Source of the DNA: an uncultured Acetatifactor sp.
Lineage (GTDB): Bacteria; Bacillota; Clostridia; Lachnospirales; Lachnospiraceae
Direction: 5' to 3'
Assembly: GCA_910585615.1 (NCBI GenBank)
Contig: CAJUFO010000058.1
Coordinates: 1 to 28,321 of the forward strand
DNA length: 28,321 bases
This document shows, piece by piece, positions 15,976 through 23,342 of the stretch (position 1 is its first letter; each line of letters begins with the position of its first letter). The notes under the pieces are model-generated. The model was given only the letters and a program-made list of their open reading frames with translations, searched no databases and was not told the DNA's origin. A program made the translations under genes and the position numbers.

Positions 15976-17670
15976 TCAGTTCGCCACATTATACAGCGAA
16001 TAAAAATATGTCTTCTGCTCCATCAGCTCCTCAAAAGTTCCTGTTTCCCGCATCTTTCCATTCTTCATTACGATAATCCGGTCATATTGCCCAAGCAGGC
16101 CCGGGTTCATTTTGTGGGAAACGATAATCCTTGTCATTTGTTCCATGCCCAGTATCTCGCTCATGATATGGCTGGATGTCTCGGCATCTAATGCGGCGGT
16201 GGCCTCGTCCGCAAGGAGCACAGAGGCATCCTTCAGGAAGCATCTGGCGATGGAAATCCTCTGCTTTTCCCCGCCGGAAAGGTTGCAGCCATCCTCTCCG
16301 CACAGATATCCTTCTCCCCTATGCCGGATCAGCTCTCCCAGTCCCGCCTTTTCCAGGGCCTCAGATACCTTTTCCTCCGGGAATTCCTGAAACATGGTCA
16401 CGTTCTCCCGGATTGTTGCGTCAAATATAAAGACATTTTGCTGGATTTCCGAAATATGGTCCACCAGAGCTTCCATGTCCACTGCCCGTGCATCTACATC
16501 ATCATATGTAATCAAGCCGGAATACTGATCGTAACATGCCATGATCAGGCGCAGCAGCGTCGTCTTGCCGCTTCCGGACTCTCCCACGATTGCATAGCTC
16601 TTCCCCTGTTCGAACCGCAGGGATACATCCTCCAGCGCCCTGTGCCCATCGTAGTCGAAAGATACATTCTTCAGGGATATGGTACCAATCGAACCGGGAG
16701 CCAGCCCGCCCTTTGGCTCCCGCTTTTCCGCCAGCAAGGTTTCCTGCGCTTTGCGAATCAGTCCGCCTGCCGCTCTCCGTCTGGCAATGAGGCCCGGAAG
16801 CTGGCCAATGGGACCTGCGATCTGCCCCAACAGGCTCACGAAGACAATCAGGACTCCTATGGTAATGCCCTTCCCCGTGGCCGCCAGATACCCTCCTGTC
16901 AGGAATATCCCGAACTGAGTCGTCACGCTGCCCAGCACGGACCACAGATTGATTCTGCCGTCAACAATGTTTCTCCTGTATTTGGCCTGTTCCAGGGACT
17001 GGTTATGTCCCACATACAGCTTCAACGCCGCTTCCTGTGCATGAAAAGACTTTATGACAGGAAATCCTCTCAGAATATCCTGAATCCGTTTAACAAATTT
17101 CGCGTTCTCATCTGATACAGCCTGAAACTCCTTTTCCAGCTTACCGCCAAATAATGCCGAAATGATAATCGGAAGCAGCATAAGCAAAAGCGAAGCTGCC
17201 GTTAGGACAGGGCTGTACCATAGCATCAGGCAGAGGGCCGCCGCCAAAAAGAACAGATTCGAGACGATCTGTGCGGCTCCCTGGAGATAGTCGTCCTCTA
17301 TTACGGACACGTCATTGGTAAGGGACGACAGGCCGGATCCGCTTTTCCCCTCAGAGGCCCGCCATGACCCAAGAAGCCCCACCATGACCCGTTTCCTGTA
17401 GCCTGTGACCGCATGTCTGAGGAATGAGCTTCTCACATGGTACAGGGCAACGGACATGGCGGAGATGACTGCCAGGGCCTCCACAGTCCGCAGGCACATC
17501 CCTCCTATCCTTTCCAGGCTGCCTGCCGTGGCCGCATCCGTTATCTCCTTTAAAAGGACTGAAACAACCAGATTTGCCAGCCCGTCACAGATTGTCAGCG
17601 CAAGGAACAAGCAATAGCGTATCCTGTTCTGCTCATAAAAGCTTCTTTTTAGATTTTCTGCCGTTTTCAT
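15976..17670 (-). CDS. ABC exporter, fused permease and ATPase
   Basis: A 564-residue half-transporter that should dimerise in the membrane and export a substrate using ATP. The N-terminal membrane domain (about 1-310) has hydrophobic segments near 18-40, 64-78, 135-175 and 245-285. The ATPase has Walker A GESGSGKTT (363-371), the Q-loop region EIQQNVFIF, signature LSGGEKQ (464-470), Walker B VLLADE (484-489) and the H-loop VSHK. The start at 17668-17670 (MKTAENLKRS) has GGAGG just upstream and lies inside the end of the XRE gene; the open frame extends further upstream only as overlap. The 38-base overlap suggests translational coupling with the regulator. Substrate unknown: peptide, lipid or drug. 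Confidence 0.88.
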   Translation of the reverse strand: MKTAENLKRSFYEQNRIRYCLFLALTICDGLANLVVSVLLKEITDAATAGSLERIGGMCLRTVEALAVISAMSVALYHVRSSFLRHAVTGYRKRVMVGLLGSWRASEGKSGSGLSSLTNDVSVIEDDYLQGAAQIVSNLFFLAAALCLMLWYSPVLTAASLLLMLLPIIISALFGGKLEKEFQAVSDENAKFVKRIQDILRGFPVIKSFHAQEAALKLYVGHNQSLEQAKYRRNIVDGRINLWSVLGSVTTQFGIFLTGGYLAATGKGITIGVLIVFVSLLGQIAGPIGQLPGLIARRRAAGGLIRKAQETLLAEKREPKGGLAPGSIGTISLKNVSFDYDGHRALEDVSLRFEQGKSYAIVGESGSGKTTLLRLIMACYDQYSGLITYDDVDARAVDMEALVDHISEIQQNVFIFDATIRENVTMFQEFPEEKVSEALEKAGLGELIRHRGEGYLCGEDGCNLSGGEKQRISIARCFLKDASVLLADEATAALDAETSSHIMSEILGMEQMTRIIVSHKMNPGLLGQYDRIIVMKNGKMRETGTFEELMEQKTYFYSLYNVAN

Positions 17671-18817
17671 AAATCCTCCATTCCTTATGGCCGATTTCGG
17701 AGACGATGCCATCATAGATCTCCCGTAGGACAGAAAACTCCCTTTCATCCTCCCTGCTGCAGAGAAGCATGTCCTGTACCGCGTCAATCGCCGACTCTCC
17801 ATGGCCGTCATACACTGTCTCAGACGCATGGTCAGTGAAACAGGTCTTTCCAGAGTAATCCGGTTCCGCATCGAATCTCTCCGCGTTTCCTATGGCCTTT
17901 TGCAGATAGTGTCTGATGTCCACGGCGTAATCCGTATGCTCCGCAGAGCCTTTATAGGCATACACTGTGGCAATCATTGCTTCGGCCATAGCTGCTGCCC
18001 GGATATAATAACCGGTCTTTTCGTCCTGCACGGACGCGCAGAAGCCTTCCATCCAGACCGCAAGCTTCAGCAGGGCATCGTATCTTCCGGTATTAATCAG
18101 TACGGAATACATGACCCAGCAGCATTGGAACAGTTCAAATGCCTTCTGCTGGAATACTCCCGCCACCCTGTCCCACGCCCTGTCATATTGCTTCAGGCCT
18201 GCCAGGAAATTGGCAATCATCCAGTCGTTCACATTGGATATATTATATTTCTCCAGATAGGAAATCGCCTTTTCCTTTTGCCCGAGAATGCCATAAATGG
18301 TTCCGATTTTCTGATGAATCTTCACACTGCTGGAAGAGAGGCCGCCATCCTTCTCTGACAATTGCGCCACTTTTTGATACAACTCAATGGCCAGCGCAAG
18401 ATTCTTCCTCGCCTCTTCTCTTTTGTCGCACACCGGTGAATTCATCTGTACAATGGCTGCCATGTAGAGAAGTTCTCCGCATTCATACAGGACCTCTGGC
18501 TGGTTCGGGAATTTCTGCAGAGCCTTCTTCGCCTCCGCCGCGCCCGCTTCGTACCGATGCTCATTTTCCAGAGTCCTGAGATGCTCCACCGTCTGTCCGG
18601 CGCTTCTGTGGCACCATCTGTACCCCAGCAGGGCATCGACGGATTCCTGGAAAAAATCGGCCAGTTCTACTATTGTTTCAATATCGGGTACCGAAATGGC
18701 GCTCTCCCACTTTGACACTGTTCCCACCGAGACGTCCATTGCCTCCGCTAACTGCTCCTGTGTCAGTCCAAGTCTTTTTCTGTTCGCTTTGATATTCTGT
18801 GATAATCGCACTTCCAT
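17633..18817 (-). CDS. XRE family regulator with TPR-like C-terminal region
   Basis: A 394-residue regulator. Residues 4-64 form a Cro/C1-type helix-turn-helix (NIKANRKRLGLTQEQLAEAMDVSVGTVSKWES). The remainder is alpha-helical with TPR-like pairs (for example AEAKKALQKFPNQPEVLYECGELLYMAA and KIHQKIGTIYGILGQKEKAISYLEKYN). The layout resembles peptide-sensing RRNPP-type regulators, but no signal peptide gene is evident nearby, so the ligand is open. It overlaps the ABC exporter gene by 38 bases and very likely controls it. The start follows GAGG eight bases upstream. A perfect palindrome lies at its presumed transcription start. Confidence 0.85.
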   Translation of the reverse strand: MEVRLSQNIKANRKRLGLTQEQLAEAMDVSVGTVSKWESAISVPDIETIVELADFFQESVDALLGYRWCHRSAGQTVEHLRTLENEHRYEAGAAEAKKALQKFPNQPEVLYECGELLYMAAIVQMNSPVCDKREEARKNLALAIELYQKVAQLSEKDGGLSSSSVKIHQKIGTIYGILGQKEKAISYLEKYNISNVNDWMIANFLAGLKQYDRAWDRVAGVFQQKAFELFQCCWVMYSVLINTGRYDALLKLAVWMEGFCASVQDEKTGYYIRAAAMAEAMIATVYAYKGSAEHTDYAVDIRHYLQKAIGNAERFDAEPDYSGKTCFTDHASETVYDGHGESAIDAVQDMLLCSREDEREFSVLREIYDGIVSEIGHKEWRIYENGRKSKKKLL

Positions 18818-18839
18818 AAATCAGGCCTCATTTCTTATT

Positions 18840-18860
18840 TGTCCGGACAGATACAGTATA
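18840..18860 (-). promoter_or_regulatory. XRE promoter and palindromic operator candidate
   Basis: Minus-strand TATACT (18855-18860) with a poor -35, and the perfect 10-bp palindrome TGTCCGGACA (18840-18849) over the expected start of transcription. This is a natural place for autoregulation by the XRE protein. The rest of 18818-19127 holds the acyl-CoA ligase promoter block and no recognisable gene. Confidence 0.45.
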
Positions 18861-18965
18861 TCTCCATTTGCGCCTCATGAACAGCGCACAGCTTTCAATT
18901 TCGTAAAGATATTTTTTTCTTATCAGGAAAATTTATGGCCATTTCCATAGAAATCCATCCCCGCC

Positions 18966-19027
18966 ATGCTGACCATGCTCAGCATACTTGACTTTTCCAG
19001 GAAGATATGATACCGTAACTATCATAT
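18966..19027 (+). promoter_or_regulatory. Acyl-CoA ligase promoter with inverted repeats
   Basis: TTGACT (18988-18993), a 17-bp spacer and an extended -10 TGA-TACCGT (19011-19016). The -10 lies inside the inverted repeat ATATGATA-N7-TATCATAT (19005-19027). A second inverted repeat, ATGCTGA-N6-TCAGCAT (18966-18985), sits just upstream of the -35. The block from TTGACT through GTAA is nearly identical to the one before the TetR gene, so the TetR protein is the best candidate to bind here. Confidence 0.6.
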
Positions 19028-19127
19028 GACACTTTACTGCTTTAAATCGAAAACGTGATGGAGACGAAACAAAGAACAATGGGACGCGCAGGATGCCTCC
19101 CACTGTAGCGGACAGGAGGAAAAAGAG

Positions 19128-20762
19128 ATGCCAGTCATGGAATTCCTGGAAAGGAACGCGAGAGAATACCCGAACGAAATCGCATTGGTGGAGCTGAACC
19201 CGGAGGAAAAGGACACCCGCAGGACCACCTGGAAAGAATACGAGCTGATCCAGCCCGACCGCTTCGAGCCCTACCGCCGGGAGATCACCTGGAGCGTGTT
19301 CAATGAAAAGGCCAACCGCTTCGCCAACATGCTCATCGGCCGGGGCATCAAGAAAGGGGACAAGGTGGCCATATTGATGTACAACTGCCTGGAATGGCTC
19401 CCCATCTACTTCGGCGTGCTCAAAAGCGGTGCCATCGCCGTGCCCTTCAACTTCCGCTATGATGCCGGGGAAATCCTGTACTGCGCGGAGCTGGCAGAGG
19501 TAGACATGATTGTCTTCGGCCCCGCCTTCATCGGGCGCATCGAGGCCAACGCGGAGCGGCTCTCCAAGGGGAGGCTATTGATTTACGTGGGGGACAACTG
19601 CCCCACCTTCGCGGAGAGCTACCACGAGCTGGTGGCGGACTGCTCCAGCCAGACCCCGGACGTGCCGCTTACCGACGAGGATTTCGGCGCCATCTATTTC
19701 TCCTCCGGAACCACCGGCTTCCCCAAGGCCATCCTACATAAGCACCAGAGCCTGACCCAGGCAGCGGAGATGGAGCAGAAGCACCACGCCACGGGCAGGG
19801 AGGACACTTTCCTGTGCATCCCGCCCCTGTACCACACCGGCGCGAAGTTCCACTGGATGGGCAGCCTGGTGGCGGGCAGCAAGGCCGTGCTCCTAAAGGG
19901 CACCAGGCCCGAGACCATCCTGTCCACCATCTCAAAAGAACGCTGCACCATCGTATGGCTCTTGGTGCCCTGGGCCCAGGACATCCTGGACGCGCTGGAC
20001 GCCAGGCTTTTGCACCTGGAGGATTACGAGCTGTCCCAGTGGCGGCTGATGCACATCGGGGCCCAGCCCGTGCCGCCCTCCCTGATCAAGCGCTGGAAGG
20101 AATACTTCCCGAACCATGCCTACGACACCAACTACGGTCTCTCCGAGTCCACAGGTCCGGGCTGCGTCCATCTGGGCATGGAGAACATCCACAAGGTGGG
20201 GGCCATCGGCGTGCCGGGCTACCGCTGGGAATGCAAGATTGTGGGCGAGGACGGAAACGAAGTGGCCAGGGGCGACGTGGGCGAGCTCTGCGTCAAGGGT
20301 CCGGGGCTCATGACCTGCTACTACCGGGACGAGAAAGCCACCGCCGAGGCCTTAAAGGACGGATGGCTCTGCACCGGGGACATGGCCATGCAGGACGAGG
20401 ACGGCTTCTATTTCCTGGTGGACCGCAAGAAGGACGTGATCGTCAGCGGCGGCGAGAACATCTACCCTGTGCAGATCGAGGATTTCCTGAGGCGGCATGA
20501 CAAGATTAAAGACGTGGCCGTCATCGGCCTGCCCGACAGGCGGCTGGGCGAGAAGACCGCGGCCATCATCGAGATCAAGGAGGGAATGGACTGCACCGAG
20601 GTGGAGATAGACGAGTTCTGCAAGGAGCTGCCCAGGTACAAGCGCCCCAAGGAAATCATCTTCCATGAGATTCCCAGGAACGCCACGGGCAAAATCGAGA
20701 AGCCAAAGCTGCGCAAGATGTACGGCGCGGACCAGCTGGTGGCCCAGGAGAACAGAGGGTAA
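19128..20762 (+). CDS. Acyl-CoA synthetase (AMP-forming)
   Basis: A 544-residue ANL-superfamily ligase that activates a carboxylic acid with ATP and joins it to CoA. The AMP-binding loop is FSSGTTGFPK (191-200). Further core motifs are the NYGLSES box, GWLCTGDMA (about residue 415) and DRKKDVIVSGGENIYP, and the C-terminal lysine motif is PRNATGKIEK. Length and motif order match medium- or long-chain fatty acid and bile acid ligases, but the sequence does not decide the substrate. The start ATG has AGGAGG eight bases upstream. It shares a promoter block with the TetR gene near the oleate hydratase, so a fatty-acid substrate is favoured. Confidence 0.9.
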   Translation: MPVMEFLERNAREYPNEIALVELNPEEKDTRRTTWKEYELIQPDRFEPYRREITWSVFNEKANRFANMLIGRGIKKGDKVAILMYNCLEWLPIYFGVLKSGAIAVPFNFRYDAGEILYCAELAEVDMIVFGPAFIGRIEANAERLSKGRLLIYVGDNCPTFAESYHELVADCSSQTPDVPLTDEDFGAIYFSSGTTGFPKAILHKHQSLTQAAEMEQKHHATGREDTFLCIPPLYHTGAKFHWMGSLVAGSKAVLLKGTRPETILSTISKERCTIVWLLVPWAQDILDALDARLLHLEDYELSQWRLMHIGAQPVPPSLIKRWKEYFPNHAYDTNYGLSESTGPGCVHLGMENIHKVGAIGVPGYRWECKIVGEDGNEVARGDVGELCVKGPGLMTCYYRDEKATAEALKDGWLCTGDMAMQDEDGFYFLVDRKKDVIVSGGENIYPVQIEDFLRRHDKIKDVAVIGLPDRRLGEKTAAIIEIKEGMDCTEVEIDEFCKELPRYKRPKEIIFHEIPRNATGKIEKPKLRKMYGADQLVAQENRG

Positions 20763-20805
20763 GCCTGAACCTAAAAATACCGCCCCCATCCGCCCTGAGT
20801 CACCC

Positions 20806-20826
20806 CCCTCTGCAAGCAGCGGGGGC
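20806..20826 (+). terminator. Weak hairpin after the acyl-CoA ligase
   Basis: CCCC-T-CTGC pairs with GCAG-C-GGGG around two bases, but no T-run follows. A longer-range pairing of ACCGCCCC (about 20778) with GGGGCGGT (about 20895), followed by TTTCTATTT, is also possible. Termination here is uncertain. Confidence 0.3.
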
Positions 20827-20905
20827 GTTAACCCTCGCTGCATCCGTCAAGTTCTTTGGACTTTGGCTCATTGCTCGCGGGAATCAGGGCCAGCGGGGCG
20901 GTTTT

Positions 20906-22459
20906 CTATTTCTGTATACAATTATTCGAATTTATCAGAACATATTTGCGTGTTCTTCCATTACCACAGGGTTCTATTTTTTTATCCTCAACAAGCTCCG
21001 AAAGCAATGCCCTAATCCTCGCCTGGCTCAACCCCAGATGCTCTGCCATATCGGCGGAACCTGCGCTGCCGTTTTCAGCGATAAAGGCAAGAATCGACTG
21101 CTTATTGCCAATCGTCTTTGCAGCCTGGCTGTTCCTCTTTGTCGTTTCCGCTTGCTTTTTCCGCTTGCTTTTTCCGCTTGCTTTTTCCGCTTGTTTTTTC
21201 CGCTTGTTTTTTCCGCTTGTTTTTTCCGCTTGTTTTTCGATAAAAGCAAGCGTCAGGATAGTTCGGTCAGGTCCATATTGTTCCTCTACGATAGGGTTCT
21301 TCCACCCTTTCTCCGCCCACACGGAATAGATATCCGGCACTCCGCTTCCAGCCCTCTCACCAATGGAAATCAGGTTCAGCATTTTCATGATTGCCTTATT
21401 CCGCGGATCCGAGATGCCTCCGCGGAGCATCTGCGCCTTTCCTGTCCGGATGCTTCCCGGATTCTGCATGACAATCCGGTCTCTTTCCTTAAGAATCACA
21501 ATCCCTCTCGGCTGATAGAAATCTGTATTCACGATACAATTTGCAAGAGCCTCCCTCACCGCCTTATGCACCGGGGTGTCCTCAATACGGGTCACGCCGT
21601 CCAGGGCAAAGGGCTTCTCAAAATCCCTTGTCAGCTTGTTGTATACCCGAAAGAAAAAGTCGAACAGATTTCCCGTCCAGTCGCCGGAGCTTGATTGAAT
21701 CCGGTCTGTCCATCGAATCGCAGGATCCAGAATCTCCCGGAAATCCAGAAAATAGTCGGGAAAATGTCTGACAATACGGTATTCCTCACCAAACATCAGA
21801 AGTCCCGCAGCAGTCGGGCGCAACTCCCCACTTTCTTTCAATCGTCCCGCCGCGCCGATTTTCTCCAGATACTCATCCCTTGGAAGCTTTTCCCATACGT
21901 GGCCCGGTCTCACCGCAGAATGATAATTCCGGTATCCTTGAACAGCTTCATCATTCAAGTCAGCAAGCGTAAACTCTTCCAGAACCATCATATCCATGGT
22001 GTTCTCCGGCTCATCCCGCAGCATCGCCCTGATTTCTGACGGAGTGCAGTGGTAATCGCCTTCCCAGTTCCTGCGGAAAGTGCCACTCCACATGTCTCCA
22101 TTGATATAGACAGGCTTCTGCTCCCTCCCTGCCCTCGGAACGTGAATCACCATAATGACATCATCACCCATCTCATACGTCACGACATCCTTGTCCATAA
22201 GAAGATTGATGCTGGTTTTATTCCGATTATTGATGCAGTCCCAGAACTCCTTTTTCATTTTAGCGGCATCCTGCAGTCCTGTGGTATAAAAGCTACCGTC
22301 AGGATTCTCAACAACCCCCAGAATGATGATACCCCCATAGCAGTTTGCCATAGCCGAATAGCTTTCCCACAGGCTGTTCGGTAGCCCGCCTCTGGCTTTC
22401 TTCACCTCCAGCCGATTATCTTCTCTGTATTCATCAAATTTCCTGATATCGAAGTCCAT
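20906..22459 (-). CDS. AlbA_2/HATPase-type DNA-binding protein with C-terminal winged helix
   Basis: A 517-residue protein of the family with an N-terminal AlbA_2 (Schlafen-like) domain (NRLEVKKARGGLPNSLWESYSAMAN, then GGIIILGVVE), a central region and a GHKL-like ATPase domain (VHKAVREALANCIVNTDF and NPGSIR, then GERAGSGVPDIY). The C-terminus is a winged helix (SILAFIAENGSAGSADMAEHLGLSQARI). These are usually taken as transcription regulators; some relatives occur in defence loci. Between the ATPase and winged helix lies a lysine-rich low-complexity linker encoded by six 13-bp repeats. The chosen start, 22457-22459, follows AAGGAAG; the upstream TTG at 22558 lies inside the promoter. It stands alone, divergent from the TetR gene. 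Confidence 0.82.
   Translation of the reverse strand: MDFDIRKFDEYREDNRLEVKKARGGLPNSLWESYSAMANCYGGIIILGVVENPDGSFYTTGLQDAAKMKKEFWDCINNRNKTSINLLMDKDVVTYEMGDDVIMVIHVPRAGREQKPVYINGDMWSGTFRRNWEGDYHCTPSEIRAMLRDEPENTMDMMVLEEFTLADLNDEAVQGYRNYHSAVRPGHVWEKLPRDEYLEKIGAAGRLKESGELRPTAAGLLMFGEEYRIVRHFPDYFLDFREILDPAIRWTDRIQSSSGDWTGNLFDFFFRVYNKLTRDFEKPFALDGVTRIEDTPVHKAVREALANCIVNTDFYQPRGIVILKERDRIVMQNPGSIRTGKAQMLRGGISDPRNKAIMKMLNLISIGERAGSGVPDIYSVWAEKGWKNPIVEEQYGPDRTILTLAFIEKQAEKTSGKNKRKKQAEKASGKSKRKKQAETTKRNSQAAKTIGNKQSILAFIAENGSAGSADMAEHLGLSQARIRALLSELVEDKKIEPCGNGRTRKYVLINSNNCIQK
21151..21228. repeat. Six tandem 13-bp repeats inside the AlbA_2 gene
   Basis: Three copies of CTTGCTTTTTCCG (21151-21189) are followed by three copies of CTTGTTTTTTCCG (21190-21228), flanked by degenerate partial units. 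The unit is not a multiple of three, so three units encode one 13-residue period. Six units (78 bp) keep the frame; adding or removing one breaks it. Runs of five or six T in each unit also favour slippage. Confidence 0.95.
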
Positions 22460-22516
22460 CAATCTATCGTCTTCCTTCCCTGCGTCTATCGAAAAAAGTT
22501 CAAGGCCATTACTTAT

Positions 22517-22545
22517 ATTATACTTAAAATCTGACGCTACATCAA
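22517..22545 (-). promoter_or_regulatory. Promoter of the AlbA_2 gene
   Basis: Minus-strand TTGATG (22540-22545), a 17-bp spacer and a perfect TATAAT (22517-22522), about 58 bases before the chosen start codon. It rules out the upstream TTG as the translation start. Confidence 0.7.
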
Positions 22546-22583
22546 CTATAGAATCCAAGCTTTTTCATTGGTTTTTTCATTGA

Positions 22584-22626
22584 TTGACTTTTCCCGCCGG
22601 ATATGATACGGTAAGTACCGAAAGGA
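22584..22626 (+). promoter_or_regulatory. TetR gene promoter with palindromic operator candidate
   Basis: TTGACT (22584-22589), a 17-bp spacer and an extended -10 TGA-TACGGT (22607-22612). CGGTA-AG-TACCG (22609-22620) is a perfect inverted repeat over the -10 and start site. The block TTGACTTTTCC-N5-GATATGATAC-S-GTAA matches the acyl-CoA ligase promoter. The leader is only about 16 bases and contains the ribosome binding site GAAAGGA (22620-22626). Confidence 0.65.
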
Positions 22627-22635
22627 ACCGGAACC

Positions 22636-23196
22636 ATGCCAAATACCAAGTTAGCCCTAGAATCCTCCCTAAAGAAGCTCCTGCTGCGCAAGCCCTTGGA
22701 CAAGATCACCATCAACGACCTGACCGCCGACTGCGGCATCAGCCGCATGTCCTTCTACTACCATTTCCGGGACATCTACGACCTGGTGGAGTGGGTCTGC
22801 GTGGAGGACGGCAGGCGGGCCCTCCAGGGCAAGAAGACCTATGAGACCTGGCAGGAGGGGCTGGAGCAGATTTTCGAAGCGGTGCTGGAGAACAAGCCCT
22901 TCATCCTGAACGTCTACCGCGCCGTCAGCAGGGACAAAATCGAGAGCTACCTGTACAAGCTCACCTACAGCCTGATCGCCGATGTGGTGGAGGAGAAATC
23001 CGCGGGCACAGTCCTGGCGGAGGAAGACAAGGCCTTCATCGCGGAATTCTACAAATACGGCTTCGTAGGCGTCATGCTGGACTGGATCGCGGAGGGGATG
23101 AAATCGGACTATCAGGAAATCACCCGCCGGGTCTGCGTCCTGATGCACGGCAGCATAGATAATTCTGTACATAATTTCAAATCTTCAGGAAAATGA
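22636..23196 (+). CDS. TetR/AcrR family transcriptional regulator
   Basis: A 186-residue repressor-type protein. Residues 8-54 form the TetR helix-turn-helix (SLKKLLLRKPLDKITINDL, then GISRMSFYYHFRDIYDLVEW). The C-terminal domain resembles the DhaS/TfaR-like TetR_C group (FILNVYRAVSRDKIESYLYKL, then FIAEFYKYGFVGVMLDWIAEGM), which binds small hydrophobic ligands or partner proteins. The start follows GAAAGGA. Its own promoter and the acyl-CoA ligase promoter share an almost identical block, and an oleate hydratase follows directly, so it probably senses a fatty acid or acyl-CoA and represses these genes and itself. Confidence 0.9.
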   Translation: MPNTKLALESSLKKLLLRKPLDKITINDLTADCGISRMSFYYHFRDIYDLVEWVCVEDGRRALQGKKTYETWQEGLEQIFEAVLENKPFILNVYRAVSRDKIESYLYKLTYSLIADVVEEKSAGTVLAEEDKAFIAEFYKYGFVGVMLDWIAEGMKSDYQEITRRVCVLMHGSIDNSVHNFKSSGK

Positions 23197-23212
23197 CCTC
23201 CCTGATTTTATC

Positions 23213-23257
23213 AAAACAGCCCGAGTGATAAGTTTTTTATCATCCGGGCCGTTTTGT
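23213..23257 (+). terminator. Terminator after the TetR gene
   Basis: AAAACAGCCCGAGTGATAA (23213-23231) pairs, with three mismatches, with the segment 23237-23255 around a short T-rich loop, and the 3' arm ends in GTTTT. The arms are flanked by A and T runs on both sides, so it could work in both directions. Confidence 0.75.
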
Positions 23258-23260
23258 AAA

Positions 23261-23297
23261 TTGGAAAGCGCATAAAAATGCTTTAAGATACCATCAT
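23261..23297 (+). promoter_or_regulatory. Oleate hydratase promoter
   Basis: TTGGAA (23261-23266), a 17-bp spacer and TAAGAT (23284-23289). The -10 runs into GATACCATCATA, which contains the GATACC and ATCATA half-elements seen around the acyl-CoA ligase promoter, with different spacing. The link to the TetR protein is suggestive only. Confidence 0.5.
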
Positions 23298-23342
23298 AAG
23301 GAACAGCACACAGAGCAATATCAGAAAGGATGGTACCACATA

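Noticed and set aside
19128..20762. Bile acid-CoA ligase of a bai operon
   Set aside because: The enzyme type would fit, but no other bai gene is present, and the shared promoter with the TetR/oleate hydratase locus favours fatty acids.
21151..21228. CRISPR array
   Set aside because: The 13-bp units are directly adjacent with no spacers and lie inside a coding frame.
20906..22459. Anti-phage defence island centred on the AlbA_2 protein
   Set aside because: No partner nuclease, restriction gene, integrase or other defence gene lies beside it; its neighbours are metabolic genes.
22460..22558. Longer start (TTG at 22558) for the AlbA_2 protein
   Set aside because: The extension covers the TTGATG/TATAAT promoter and shows no family similarity; the ATG at 22459 has a ribosome binding site.
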